A DNA stretch of 64,000 nucleotides from the NCBI GenBank assembly GCA_035556195.1, contig DATMFK010000001.1, forward strand, positions 1-64,000, given 5' to 3'. Of the stretch, positions 17,355 to 25,892 are shown piece after piece. A program made the translations under genes and the position numbers. Under the pieces are notes generated by a model. That model was not told the origin of the DNA, ran no database searches, and saw nothing but the letters and a program-made list of their open reading frames with translations. The stretch comes from G016756615 sp035556195 (lineage in GTDB: Bacteria; Pseudomonadota; Alphaproteobacteria; Rhizobiales; Rhizobiaceae). The stretch's first letter is position 1. The number at the start of each line of letters is the position of its first letter.

Positions 17355-17766
17355 CTTTGCAGCGGGATCCTACCTCCCAGCGCCCATTGCAGCTTGTCAG
17401 AAGGTCCCGCTGTGTCCCCCTGACACATTGCTGTTCTGTCCAAGATGCTCGTTGAGCATCGATATTGTCCCCGCCCGGTTTAGCACGGGGTCACACAGTC
17501 TTTAGGCGCGATCGGCTCGCCTCGGCTTAATTGATTTGACTGGTCCGGAGAGAAGCCTTGGTATAGAATTCTACACTGTACTGACATGAATGAGTAGCCG
17601 GTCAAATAACAGGCAGCGGTAAGATCAGGCGAACGGCGATTGTTCAGCAATCGACATATCCTGGAGCATGAGTCGCACGGTCGCGCCAAGCTCACACGCT
17701 GCAACAATCCTCGGCCGCAATCGTTCACTGGCCGCGGCCATCGGCAAGAAGGGGTGGCAGGGCCAT
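17355..17766. promoter_or_regulatory. 412-bp divergent intergenic region with inverted repeats
   Basis: This separates the leftward kinase operon from the rightward binding-protein gene and must carry both promoters. Visible inverted repeats: TGTGTC/GACACA (17411-17427, 5-base spacer), GATGCTC-GTT-GAGCATC (17444-17460), and the 10-base palindrome TAGAATTCTA (17564-17573). They may be operators. No gene was found. The promoter-like TTGACT (17536) and TATAGA (17562) are 20 bases apart, too far for a good sigma-70 site. Confidence 0.4.
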
Positions 17767-18915
17767 ATGCAGCAGAATCTGACGAGGCGCGCAGTCCTCA
17801 CATTCTTCGTGGGGTTTGCCGCATGCTTTGCCGTCAGAGCGGAAGAACCGATCAAGCTTGGAGCAATCTACAGCTTGACTGGGTCCTATAGCGCCCTCGA
17901 GGGACCCGCGCTCAAGGGTGCTCGGCTTGCGATCGAGGAAATCAACGAACGAGGAGGGATAAAAGGCCGGCCGCTGCAACTCATCCACTACGATGGCAAA
18001 AGTACGCTGGTGGACATCGCAAACTCCGCCTTGCAACTGGTCCACAAGGACAAGGTCCTGGCCATCATCGGCGTAACCGATTCCGAATATTATCTAGCCA
18101 GCGCGCCGATCGCCCAGGACGCAGGAATTCCTTACCTCGATACGGGCGGTACTGTTCCTAACTTGCCCGAGCAGGTCGGCCAATTCGGGCACATGATGCC
18201 GTTTGGCGACGATTATCAGGCCTTCGTCGCCGCCGACTTCGCGATTCAGGATCTTGGCGCGAAATCCGCCTTCCTGCTGCGCGACGCCGACTTCGCCTAC
18301 ACCCGCGCCATCGCCCAGTATTTCAGGCAACGCTTCGAAGAGAAGGGTGGCACGATCGTCGGCGAAAGCAGCTTCCATACGGGAGAGCCGGACTACTCCG
18401 AACACATCAGCAGGATCGGCCGCACCGAGCCTCCGCCGAACGTCATCTACGCCGCTATGAATCCCGGCGACGATGCGAATTTCGTGCGCCAAGCACGTGA
18501 AGCCGGGATTTCCCTGCCGATCATCGGCGGTGACGCCTTCGACAATCCTGGTTTGGTGAAGAACGCCGGGGCAACGAACACAAAGAACGTATATTTTACG
18601 ACGCACATGGCCATGACCAAGGTGGGCAAAACCGGGGAGTTTATAAAAAGCTACGCAGAAAAATATGGATTGCCGCCCGAGAATGCCTTCGCTGGCCTTG
18701 GTTACGACTCTGTGTATCTCATCGCGGAGGCGATGAACAAAGCGCCGGAACTTGGCCCGAGCGCGATCAACGACGCCATATTTACAATCACTGAGTTCGA
18801 TGGCGTGACCGGCAAGGCGGATTTTTCGGACCGATCCCGTGCGCCGGACAAGGAAGTGACGATCGTCGCCGTGCGCGATGGCCGCTTCGAACTGGTCGCC
18901 AACCGCAAGCCTTGA
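17767..18915 (+). CDS. Orphan ABC transporter substrate-binding protein, branched-chain amino acid/amide type
   Basis: 382 residues from the ATG at 17767. That start gives a clean signal (LTRRAVLTFFVGFAACFAVRA) and the mature start EEPIKLGAIYSLTGSYS, which is the typical first strand of the Peripla_BP_6 (LivK/UrtA-like) fold. An ATG at 17668 would add 33 residues before the signal and is less likely. IIGVTDSEYYLASAPIAQDAGIPY and the C-terminal GYDSVYLIAEAMNKA fit the family. No permease or ATPase genes accompany it, so it must use a transporter encoded elsewhere or act as a sensor ligand-binding protein. The GST gene begins 8 bases after its stop. Confidence 0.85.
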   Translation: MQQNLTRRAVLTFFVGFAACFAVRAEEPIKLGAIYSLTGSYSALEGPALKGARLAIEEINERGGIKGRPLQLIHYDGKSTLVDIANSALQLVHKDKVLAIIGVTDSEYYLASAPIAQDAGIPYLDTGGTVPNLPEQVGQFGHMMPFGDDYQAFVAADFAIQDLGAKSAFLLRDADFAYTRAIAQYFRQRFEEKGGTIVGESSFHTGEPDYSEHISRIGRTEPPPNVIYAAMNPGDDANFVRQAREAGISLPIIGGDAFDNPGLVKNAGATNTKNVYFTTHMAMTKVGKTGEFIKSYAEKYGLPPENAFAGLGYDSVYLIAEAMNKAPELGPSAINDAIFTITEFDGVTGKADFSDRSRAPDKEVTIVAVRDGRFELVANRKP

Positions 18916-18923
18916 ACCAAGCA

Positions 18924-19577
18924 ATGATCCCTACCATCACAGCCTTTGAAAGCTCCCCCGATCGCGGCAAGGGACAGGCACGTGATATGCGTGTTCGTTG
19001 GGCGCTCGAAGAAGTGGGCCAACCCTATAGGGTTCGTCTTGTTTCGTTCGGCGAGATGAAGGAACCCGCGCATCGCGCGCTTCACCCTTTCGAACAGATT
19101 CCGACCTATGAAGAAGGTGATCTCGTCCTGTTCGAGTCGGGAGCAATCGTGCTCCACATCGCGGAGCGCCATCGGGGCCTGCTGCCAGAGGATATGAACG
19201 CCCGGGCGCGCGCGATCACTTGGATGTTTGCCGCGCTGAATACGCTGGAGCCACCGATCGTTGAGCGCGAGTTCGCCCGGTACCTGGAGGGCGACAAGAG
19301 CTGGTACAGTGAACGCTTGGCGATCGTCGAGGATCGTATCCGAGGCCGGCTGGGCGAACTTTCCGGCTGCCTCGGCGACGCCGACTGGCTCGATGGTGCA
19401 TTCAGCGCTGGCGACCTTCTGATGGTGACGGTGCTGCGCAGGTTGACCGGATCGGATGTGCTCGACGAATATCCGAACCTCTCCGCCTATATCGCCCGGG
19501 GCGAAGCGCGGCCGGCCTTCAAGCGTGCCTTCGATGCTCAATTGGCGGTCTTCGCCGCCGCGTCGACCAGATCATGA
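18924..19577 (+). CDS. Glutathione S-transferase family protein
   Basis: 217 residues from the ATG at 18924. A TTG at 18912 overlaps the previous stop but would only add four residues. The N-terminal thioredoxin-like domain (1-80) has an insertion containing DRGKGQARDMRVRWALEEVG, then HPFEQIPTYEEGDLVLFESGAIVLHIAE, where the cis-Pro and the Glu-Ser glutathione-binding pair are visible. The helical C-terminal domain contains FSAGDLLMVTVLRR. It is expected to conjugate or reduce electrophiles with glutathione in the cytoplasm. It is probably co-transcribed with the binding-protein gene, but the functional link is unclear. Confidence 0.88.
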   Translation: MIPTITAFESSPDRGKGQARDMRVRWALEEVGQPYRVRLVSFGEMKEPAHRALHPFEQIPTYEEGDLVLFESGAIVLHIAERHRGLLPEDMNARARAITWMFAALNTLEPPIVEREFARYLEGDKSWYSERLAIVEDRIRGRLGELSGCLGDADWLDGAFSAGDLLMVTVLRRLTGSDVLDEYPNLSAYIARGEARPAFKRAFDAQLAVFAAASTRS

Positions 19578-19679
19578 AGGCCGCTCGGGGTCACTTGACA
19601 CCTTCACAGCGTTGCCCTGTTTTGATGGATGTCGCCAAAGGTGTGCACCGGTTTTGGGTAAACGACATGCTTTGGGAAT

Positions 19680-21092
19680 TCAGCTGAAACGCCGGATGAT
19701 ATCGACCAAACGGTCGCAGGACCTCGCGAGTTGCTTTGTCGGCGACGTCGCGACGCCCAACAAGAGGCCGGCCCGGCTTGTCTCCGCCGAGGCGTACCAG
19801 GCGGAAAGCGGGGCCGGAAACATGCCGAAAGCCAGCATCTCGCGCGCAATGGTGATATCCGAGGCGCCATTGGGCAGCCGCAGCAGAACGGCCAGTCCCG
19901 TAGTCATCACCTGATCGGCGTCGAAATGGGGCCGAAGCTGCGTCAACAGGGCTTCCCGCTTGGCGGCATAGGCGCGCTTCGAACGGCGAAGGTGGCGCAG
20001 ATAGTGGCCCTCGCGCATGAACTCCGCGGTCGCGAGCTGTGACGAAGGCCCAGGCGGCGGGGCAAGACACGCCGCAACCTCGGCAAAGCGGGCCATCAGG
20101 TCGGGCGGCGCAACGATGAATCCCAGGCGGAGCGTGGGGCTGATGGTCTTGCTGAACGAGCCGATGTGGATGACGCGGCCGGCGCGATCGAGCGATGCCA
20201 GCGCCGGCGCGGCCCGGCCTGCGAGCTGCAGCTCGCTCAGATAGTCGTCCTCTATGACCCAGACCCCGCTCGCGGCGGCCCAGTCGAGCAATTGGAGGCG
20301 CCGTTCGAGCGATAATGTCGGTCCGAGCGGCGCCTGCTGCCCGGGCGTCACGACCACGAGTTTGGCATCCGGAACGTGCCTGGCCCCATGCTCGACGTCG
20401 ATGCCATCTCCATCGACGGGGATCGGCGCGAGGGACAGGCGCGCCAGTTCAAGCCCCTTTCGGGCGAACGGGAAGCCCGGCTCTTCGATCCAGGCTTTCT
20501 CCCCTTCGAGACCCAGAACCCGGAGCGCCAGACCCAGTCCGGCGCCGTATCCACCTGTGACGATGATCTGCGAGGGCGAACAGTCGATGCCCCGGGCGAA
20601 GGCGAGATAGCCGGCGATCTCTCGCCTGAGCTCGAGCTCGCCGCGCGGATCCGGATAGATGGGCGCAGCACTCGCTTCCGCGCGGACGGCATGTGCCCGG
20701 ATGCGCGCGAAGAGCGTTGCCGGAAACGTCTCCGCAGCAGGGACGCCCATCTGGAAGAAGGCAGGCCCCTGGGTCATCTCCTGATAGATTTCCAGGAACG
20801 ATCCGGGATCCGGCCGCGGCTCCTTCTTCGCCATAGCGCGAGGACGTGGGGCGACGCGGGTTCCCGTCGCCCGAGACGCGATGATCAGCTGGGCTGCGTC
20901 CAACTTGCCGTAGGCAGTCCGCACGGTTCCCCGGGCCACTCCGAGCTGGGCGGCCAAGTCCTGCCAGGAGGGTAAGCGCGCGCCCGGTTCGAGCACACCG
21001 CTTTCGATCGCGGTTGCAATTCCGTGTCGGATCTGCTCGGCAAGCGGCGTCCTGGCGGAGCGGTCGACGTTCAGGCTCAGGGGCTTAGTCAT
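19680..21092 (-). CDS. MocR-type (PdxR-like) GntR regulator with aminotransferase domain
   Basis: 470 residues from the ATG at 21092; a GTG five codons earlier (21107) is possible. The N-terminal GntR winged helix (about 8-75) has the recognition region QLGVARGTVRTAYGKL. A linker joins it to a fold-type I aminotransferase-like domain with the PLP lysine in GSFSKTISP and the Asp in VIEDDY. MocR proteins use PLP or an amino compound as effector. It is divergent from the cupin/AhpD-like pair with a 90-base gap, so it probably controls those genes and itself. Confidence 0.9.
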   Translation of the reverse strand: MTKPLSLNVDRSARTPLAEQIRHGIATAIESGVLEPGARLPSWQDLAAQLGVARGTVRTAYGKLDAAQLIIASRATGTRVAPRPRAMAKKEPRPDPGSFLEIYQEMTQGPAFFQMGVPAAETFPATLFARIRAHAVRAEASAAPIYPDPRGELELRREIAGYLAFARGIDCSPSQIIVTGGYGAGLGLALRVLGLEGEKAWIEEPGFPFARKGLELARLSLAPIPVDGDGIDVEHGARHVPDAKLVVVTPGQQAPLGPTLSLERRLQLLDWAAASGVWVIEDDYLSELQLAGRAAPALASLDRAGRVIHIGSFSKTISPTLRLGFIVAPPDLMARFAEVAACLAPPPGPSSQLATAEFMREGHYLRHLRRSKRAYAAKREALLTQLRPHFDADQVMTTGLAVLLRLPNGASDITIAREMLAFGMFPAPLSAWYASAETSRAGLLLGVATSPTKQLARSCDRLVDIIRRFS

Positions 21093-21182
21093 GCCCAAGT
21101 AGTACACTATTCTTTCGCGTTCTTGGTTCTTTTTTCTAGCCTAACGTGGGGGCATCTTCCGTGGGTCAGAAGGAGAAAGCCC
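21093..21182. promoter_or_regulatory. Divergent promoter region between mocR-type gene and cupin gene
   Basis: A 90-base gap, notably AT-rich in its middle (TTCTTTCGCGTTCTTGG then TTCTTTTTTCTAG). The short inverted repeat TAGT-AC-ACTA (21100-21109) lies next to the regulator start and is a candidate operator. The cupin gene has a clear AGAAGGAG ribosome site at 21169-21176. Confidence 0.4.
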
Positions 21183-21602
21183 ATGAAGATGCGATCCTTG
21201 GTCACCGCTGCCTGCGCGACCCTCGCAGTTGCGACAGCGTTGCCGGCCTTGGCTCACGATGGCGAGACCGAGACCGTCACGAAGAACTTCGAGGCGGCCA
21301 TCCCCAACATCCCCGGAAAGTCGCTGCTGGCCGTGGAGGTCGAGTACGCGCCGGGCGCGGCGTCTCCGTCCCACATCCACGCCAGATCGGCCTTCATTTA
21401 CGCCTATGTGATCTCGGGCGCGATCGAGTCGAAGGTGAATGATGGCGAGACGCGCATCTATCGGGCAGGCGAGAGCTGGTCCGAACCGCCGAAGGCGACC
21501 CATGCGATCAGCCGGAACGCGAGCAAGACCGAGCCGGCGAAGCTGCTCGCCGTCTTCGTTCTCGATACCAATGACAACCCGCTGACCACGCCCGTCAAAT
21601 AA
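21183..21602 (+). CDS. Secreted cupin-domain protein
   Basis: 139 residues. A signal peptide (MKMRSLVTAACATLAVATA) ends at ALA-HDGE. The mature protein is a single cupin barrel with EYAPGAASPSHIHARSAFIYAYVISG (motif 1, His pair and Glu position replaced by Ala-Phe-Ile) and RAGESWSEPPKATHAISRNAS (motif 2, His). It is a periplasmic small-molecule or metal-binding cupin of unknown activity. Proteins of this type are often found with AhpD-like genes, as here, 19 bases upstream. Expression is probably controlled by the divergent MocR-type regulator. Confidence 0.88.
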   Translation: MKMRSLVTAACATLAVATALPALAHDGETETVTKNFEAAIPNIPGKSLLAVEVEYAPGAASPSHIHARSAFIYAYVISGAIESKVNDGETRIYRAGESWSEPPKATHAISRNASKTEPAKLLAVFVLDTNDNPLTTPVK

Positions 21603-21621
21603 CCCTTGGGGAAAGAGCACC

Positions 21622-22077
21622 GTGACCAAACGACTGGACTACAACCAAATCGCGCCGAACGGCGCCAAGGCCCTCGGCGGGGTCTATGGCTATGTCGTGC
21701 AGAGCGGCCTGCCGGCCGAGCTGGTGGAGCTTGTCTATCTGCGCGTATCGCAGATCAACAACTGCGCCTTTTGCCTCGACATGCACACCCGCGATCTCAT
21801 GAAGAAGGGCGTGCAGATCGAGAAACTCGCTTTGGTTCAGGCCTGGGCGGAAGGCGGCAACCTCTTCAGCGAGAGGGAGCGCGCCGCCCTGGCCTGGGCC
21901 GAGACGGTGACGCGTGTCGCCCAAACCGGCGTGCCCGACGATGCATACAGAGAGGCACGCACCGTCTTCAGCGAGAAGGAACTCGTCGACCTCACCATCG
22001 CGATCAGCTTGATGAACGCCTACAACCGCATGGCGATCAGCTTCCGCAACACGCCCCAGGCTGCAATCGAAAAGTAA
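21622..22077 (+). CDS. Carboxymuconolactone decarboxylase/AhpD-like alkylhydroperoxidase family protein
   Basis: 151 residues from a GTG start (21622) with GGGGAAAGAG upstream. The AhpD-core motif is NNCAFCLDMHTRD, with the CxxC redox pair and the following His. The flanking helices VELVYLRVSQI and LVDLTIAISLMNAYNRMAISF are typical. These small helical proteins reduce peroxides through a CxxC or act on carboxymuconolactone-like substrates. The redox motif here favours the AhpD-like role. It is the second gene of the cupin operon and is followed by a decayed gene. Confidence 0.9.
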   Translation: MTKRLDYNQIAPNGAKALGGVYGYVVQSGLPAELVELVYLRVSQINNCAFCLDMHTRDLMKKGVQIEKLALVQAWAEGGNLFSERERAALAWAETVTRVAQTGVPDDAYREARTVFSEKELVDLTIAISLMNAYNRMAISFRNTPQAAIEK

Positions 22078-22123
22078 CGGAATCGCACCGCACCGGGACG
22101 CTCGCCTCCAAGGAGTTTTCCTC

Positions 22124-22275
22124 ATGAAAATCTTTGTTGCTGGCGCGAGGAGACGCCGGTGCGCCAGCCGGGATCGCCTCCAGCTGGCTCCACGACAATG
22201 CCGGTCCGGGGACCTGGCTACGGGTGGCTCCGCTCGGTCGTAACGCCTCCCCGCTCCGTCCGATCGTAACTGTTA
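22124..22275 (+). pseudogene. Remnant of an NAD(P)-binding epimerase/SDR-like gene
   Basis: After a good ribosome site (AAGGAG at 22110-22115) an ATG at 22124 opens MKIFVAGA, the usual first strand of NAD(P)-binding Rossmann epimerases. The frame then runs into arginine-rich nonsense and stops at 22241-22243. In the next frame the following DNA reads GDAGAPAGIASSWLHDNAG, which looks like coding sequence, suggesting a large internal deletion plus frameshift. Cupin, AhpD-like and epimerase genes are often neighbours. The identification rests on eight residues and context, so confidence is modest. Confidence 0.4.
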
Positions 22276-22338
22276 AGTACTTCCAGATCGCCGCCTTTGC
22301 TCCCACCCTCCGTGACCTGACAAACGCGGAGCGCGAAG

Positions 22339-23745
22339 ATGGGTAAGGCAGCTCTCATGGCTCTGTGCCTGATCGGCTGGGCGGCCTCTACTCACGCGCA
22401 AGCGGGATCGGTCGAAGACGAGTTGATCCACAGCCGTGCGGTGCAAGCCGCGATATGGGGCATGCCAGCCGTCAACGCCGACCTGATGCGGAAGGAGATG
22501 GTGGCGAAGACAGACGGCAAGGTGAACCAGGTCATCTATTGGGGCCGTCCAGTCGATTGGCACAATCAGACGCTGACGCCAAATCCCGATGCCATCTACT
22601 TCATGGTATTCTTCGACACGAGGGATGCGGGGCCTATCGTATTCGACATTCCCCCCGGCGATGCCATGGCGTCGCTCACAGGCAATATCGACACCATCTG
22701 GCAGACGGCGCTCGAAGATGTCGGATTGAGCGGAATCGACAGGGGCGCCGGTGGCAAGTTCGTGATCCTGCCGCCGGGCTTCGCCGCCAAGCTTCCGGCG
22801 GGGTTTACACCGCTTCCGTCGGACACCTATAGCGGCTTCGCACTGCTCCGCTCCAACCTGAAGAGCCACGGCAACGCCGACGTTGCCGTTTCGGTCGCCT
22901 ACGGCAAGCGCGTGAAGGTCTATCCGCTGTCGCAGGCTGACAACCCTCCGGAGACGATCTTCACCAATGTGCGGGAAGTCGATTTCGACAGCACGATCCG
23001 CTACGATGCGAGCTTCTTCGAGAACCTGAACCGTGTGGTGCAAAACGAGCCGTGGATCGAGCGTGACCGCGCAATGATCGACCAGCTCAGGACCATTGGC
23101 ATCGAAAAGGGCAAGCCTTACGCCCCGAGCGCGGCGACGCTGAAAATCCTCGCGGCGGCCATTGGCGACGTGAAGACCTTGTTGGAAAAGCGATACGACG
23201 CAGGCTTCCCGCCGTTTTTGCCGAACAGCCGATGGACGTACCCTACGCTGCAGGAAGCCATCGAAGGACAAGGCACGACATACGCCGACCACGACAAATA
23301 CGCGATCGATGCCCGCGCCCTCCTCTACACCTATGGCTATGTCGCAATAAAACGACCCGGCACGGCGCAGTTCTATCTGGTTTCGATCCGCGACAAGGAG
23401 GGGCAAGCCTTTGACGGCGGCATGACTTACCGCCTGCGTGTGCCGCCGAATGCGCCTGTCGACCAGTACTGGTCGGTGACAGTCTATGATCGGCAGACGC
23501 ATGCACTGGTCAAGGACATGGGTCGCGCCAGTCGAGCATCGAATGCCGAAGATGTGCAGAAGAACTCCGACGGCTCGGTGGACATCTATTTCGGTCCCAA
23601 CGCACCGGCGGGATCGGAGTCGAACTGGGTACCGACCGATCCGCAGCGCGGTTTCGAACTCATGTTCCGCGTCTATGGGCCGAGGAAGGAGTTCTTCGAC
23701 AAGATGTGGGTGCTTCCCGACGTCGAGAGGATTGCGGAGGAGTGA
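22339..23745 (+). CDS. Secreted DUF1254/DUF1214 protein, long form
   Basis: 468 residues with a signal peptide ending at THAQAG. The N-terminal DUF1254 domain contains YWGRPVDWHNQTLTPNPDAIYFMVFFD. The C-terminal DUF1214 domain contains PPNAPVDQYWSVTVYDRQTHAL and ends RVYGPRKEFFDKMWVLPDVERI. Both domains are conserved among exported proteins of Proteobacteria, and no activity is established. The second, shorter member of the same family follows 17 bases downstream, so the two are probably transcribed together and may form a pair in the periplasm. Confidence 0.9.
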   Translation: MGKAALMALCLIGWAASTHAQAGSVEDELIHSRAVQAAIWGMPAVNADLMRKEMVAKTDGKVNQVIYWGRPVDWHNQTLTPNPDAIYFMVFFDTRDAGPIVFDIPPGDAMASLTGNIDTIWQTALEDVGLSGIDRGAGGKFVILPPGFAAKLPAGFTPLPSDTYSGFALLRSNLKSHGNADVAVSVAYGKRVKVYPLSQADNPPETIFTNVREVDFDSTIRYDASFFENLNRVVQNEPWIERDRAMIDQLRTIGIEKGKPYAPSAATLKILAAAIGDVKTLLEKRYDAGFPPFLPNSRWTYPTLQEAIEGQGTTYADHDKYAIDARALLYTYGYVAIKRPGTAQFYLVSIRDKEGQAFDGGMTYRLRVPPNAPVDQYWSVTVYDRQTHALVKDMGRASRASNAEDVQKNSDGSVDIYFGPNAPAGSESNWVPTDPQRGFELMFRVYGPRKEFFDKMWVLPDVERIAEE

Positions 23746-23762
23746 GCCATGGGAGCCAAGCC

Positions 23763-24782
23763 ATGAATGGTGCAGCCATTGCAACTCTGGTGATCTGTGC
23801 TGTTCCGCATCTGGCGCACGCACAGGATGCCAGGGCCGTAACGGTCGACAATTTCATTCGCGCCGAGTCCGATCTCTATTTCGGAAACGCGGTCAGGGAT
23901 GCGGGCGGGACGGGTAAGTTCAGCCATCATCGCGAGCCGATGCCGATCGACCATCAGACCGTTATCCGCCCGAACCGCGACACGCTCTATTCCCCCGCCG
24001 TGATCGATCTCGACGCGGGACCCGTCACCATCACATTGCCAGACCCCGGAGAGCGCTTCCGGTCGATGCAGGTGATCAATGAGGACCATTACGTTGTCGG
24101 CAATGTCGAATACAGTCCGGGAGACTACACTTACGATCGGGAAAAGGTCGGTACGCGTTACGTCCTCGTCGCCCTGCGGACGCTCGTCGATCCGAATGAC
24201 CCAAAGGATGTCGAGGCCGTGCATGCCTTGCAGGATGCCGCGAAGATCACCCAGGCCGGGATGGGCGCGTTCGAAGTGCCGAACTGGGATCAGGCCAGCC
24301 AGAAGATGGTCCGCGATGCCCTCTTGGTGCTCGGCTCGACGATTCCAGATTTCAACGGCGCCTTCGGCACGAAGGACGAAGTCGATCCGATCCGGCATCT
24401 GATCGGCACGGCGCTCGGATGGGGCGGCAATCCCGACAAGGACGCCACCTATGTCAACGTCACGCCCGCGAACAATGACGGGACGGCGATCTATACGCTC
24501 AATGTCAAGGACGTGCCGGTCGACGGCTTCTGGTCGATCAGCCTGTACAATACCGGCGGCTATTTCGAAAAGAACGAATACGACGCCTATTCGCTGAACG
24601 ACATGACCGCCGTGAAGGATGGCGACGGCGCCGTCACCGTCCAGTTCGGCGGCTGTGACGGGAAGATCCCGAATTGCCTGCCGATCACCAAGGGCTGGAA
24701 CTACACGGTGCGACTGTACCGGCCGCGATCGGAGATCCTCGACGGCAGTTGGAGGTTCCCAGAACCACAGCCGGCAAACTGA
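23763..24782 (+). CDS. Secreted DUF1254/DUF1214 protein, short form
   Basis: 339 residues from the ATG at 23763. A signal peptide ends at HLAHAQDA. DUF1254 signature: HREPMPIDHQTVIRPNRDTLYSPAVIDLDAG; DUF1214 signature: VPVDGFWSISLYNTGGYF and WNYTVRLYRPRSEILDGSW. Two cysteines near the C-terminus (GGCDGKIPNCLP) could form a disulfide. It is the partner of the long form just upstream. Its enzymatic function is unknown. The gene ends eight bases before a strong hairpin that separates it from the convergent sugar-transport operon. Confidence 0.9.
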   Translation: MNGAAIATLVICAVPHLAHAQDARAVTVDNFIRAESDLYFGNAVRDAGGTGKFSHHREPMPIDHQTVIRPNRDTLYSPAVIDLDAGPVTITLPDPGERFRSMQVINEDHYVVGNVEYSPGDYTYDREKVGTRYVLVALRTLVDPNDPKDVEAVHALQDAAKITQAGMGAFEVPNWDQASQKMVRDALLVLGSTIPDFNGAFGTKDEVDPIRHLIGTALGWGGNPDKDATYVNVTPANNDGTAIYTLNVKDVPVDGFWSISLYNTGGYFEKNEYDAYSLNDMTAVKDGDGAVTVQFGGCDGKIPNCLPITKGWNYTVRLYRPRSEILDGSWRFPEPQPAN

Positions 24783-24789
24783 CCGGCAA

Positions 24790-24814
24790 CAGCGGGCGAA
24801 CGCGTCGCCCGCTG
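24790..24814. terminator. Bidirectional hairpin between convergent genes
   Basis: CAGCGGGCGA (24790-24799) and TCGCCCGCTG (24805-24814) form a perfect 10-bp stem with a 5-base loop. It lies in the 45-base gap between two convergent stops. No T run follows on either strand, but position and stability fit a shared terminator. Confidence 0.6.
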
Positions 24815-24827
24815 CGGTGACAGGCAG

Positions 24828-25832
24828 CTATTTCGCGATGCAGGTGTCGACGGTCTCGGGCGTACAGACGTCGAGGCCCGTGTAGGTTGGGTCGGCGGGC
24901 GCGGGCTTTCCGTCCTTGACCTCCTTCAGCGCGAACATAGTCTTGTAGCCCATCTCGAACGGACGCTGCCCGACCTGACCGAGCGAGAGACCCTCTTTCA
25001 TCTGATCGATCTGTACGGGCAGCGTGTCCGCCACGACGAGCGCCAACTCCTTCTTGGCGATCTTGTCCTTGAACGGTGTCACAGCGGCGCGATTGGCGTC
25101 CGGCACGAATTGCGGGAAGCCGCCCGTCGGCGTGAATGCGTCGAGGTTCGGGTTCTTCGCCATGATGTCTTGGAACTGCTGCACCGAGAGCGGAAAGTCG
25201 TCGTTGGTATAGAGCGGGCAGCCGGCTATCTCGGTCCAGCCATTCTGACCCGTCAGCGGGTCACCGGGCGAGGCGGCCGATTCCTTTCCGGCCAACGTGT
25301 CGCGAATGCCTTTCATGCGTTCGTTGTGGTTGGCGGCGGCTGCACCGCCCGACTGGATGCAGATGGTGCCGCCCTTTGGTTTTATCTGCTGCACGATCTT
25401 GGCGATGTTCGTGCCGATCTCATAATTGTGCGTTCCGATATAGGCGAGGCGCAGGTCCTTGTTTTCGGGCAGCAGGTCGGAGTCCCAGGTCAGCACAGGA
25501 ATGCCGGCATCCTTGGCCGCCTGCAAGGCCACTGCCATCGCGGCAGCGTTCGATGGCGAGACGGCGATCCCGTCGACGCCCTTCGCCACGAGGTCCTGCA
25601 CGATCTGCACCTGCTCCTCGCCGCCGCCATGTTCGCCCGGCCCGATATACATGCATGTGAAGGCGCCGTTGGAGTCCGCCTCCGCCTTTTTGCAGCCGTC
25701 CCGCGCCTGGTCGAAGAACGGGTTGTTCATGTTCTTGGGGACCAGCGCGAAAGTGTATTTCTGTTGGCTGTACGCCTGTCCCGCCATCAGGGCGGACAAC
25801 GCCAAAGTGGCCGTCAAAAGATATTTAGGCAC
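24828..25832 (-). CDS. Sugar ABC transporter substrate-binding protein (ribose/inositol type)
   Basis: 334 residues with a signal peptide (YLLTATLALSALMAGQAYS) and a mature start QQKYTFALVPKNMNNPFFDQARDGC, the typical first strand of the Peripla_BP_4 family. GVDGIAVSPSNAAAMAVALQAAKDAGIPVLTWDSD contains the hinge and ligand-contacting Asp of sugar-binding members. Six or so cysteines in the mature protein suggest disulfides. It is the last gene of an operon with ATPase and permease, preceded by a strong GGGAGGAAAG ribosome site that should give the high level needed for a binding protein. The ligand is probably a sugar or polyol. Confidence 0.92.
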   Translation of the reverse strand: MPKYLLTATLALSALMAGQAYSQQKYTFALVPKNMNNPFFDQARDGCKKAEADSNGAFTCMYIGPGEHGGGEEQVQIVQDLVAKGVDGIAVSPSNAAAMAVALQAAKDAGIPVLTWDSDLLPENKDLRLAYIGTHNYEIGTNIAKIVQQIKPKGGTICIQSGGAAAANHNERMKGIRDTLAGKESAASPGDPLTGQNGWTEIAGCPLYTNDDFPLSVQQFQDIMAKNPNLDAFTPTGGFPQFVPDANRAAVTPFKDKIAKKELALVVADTLPVQIDQMKEGLSLGQVGQRPFEMGYKTMFALKEVKDGKPAPADPTYTGLDVCTPETVDTCIAK

Positions 25833-25892
25833 GTCTTTCCTCCCTTTTGTTTACTTCCCGATTTCCCCGGAGTTGCCGCCGGATTCCTGAGA

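Noticed and set aside
17536..17567. TTGACT and TATAGA as promoter for the orphan binding protein
   Set aside because: The spacing is 20 bases, longer than functional sigma-70 promoters allow. Kept only as a remark.
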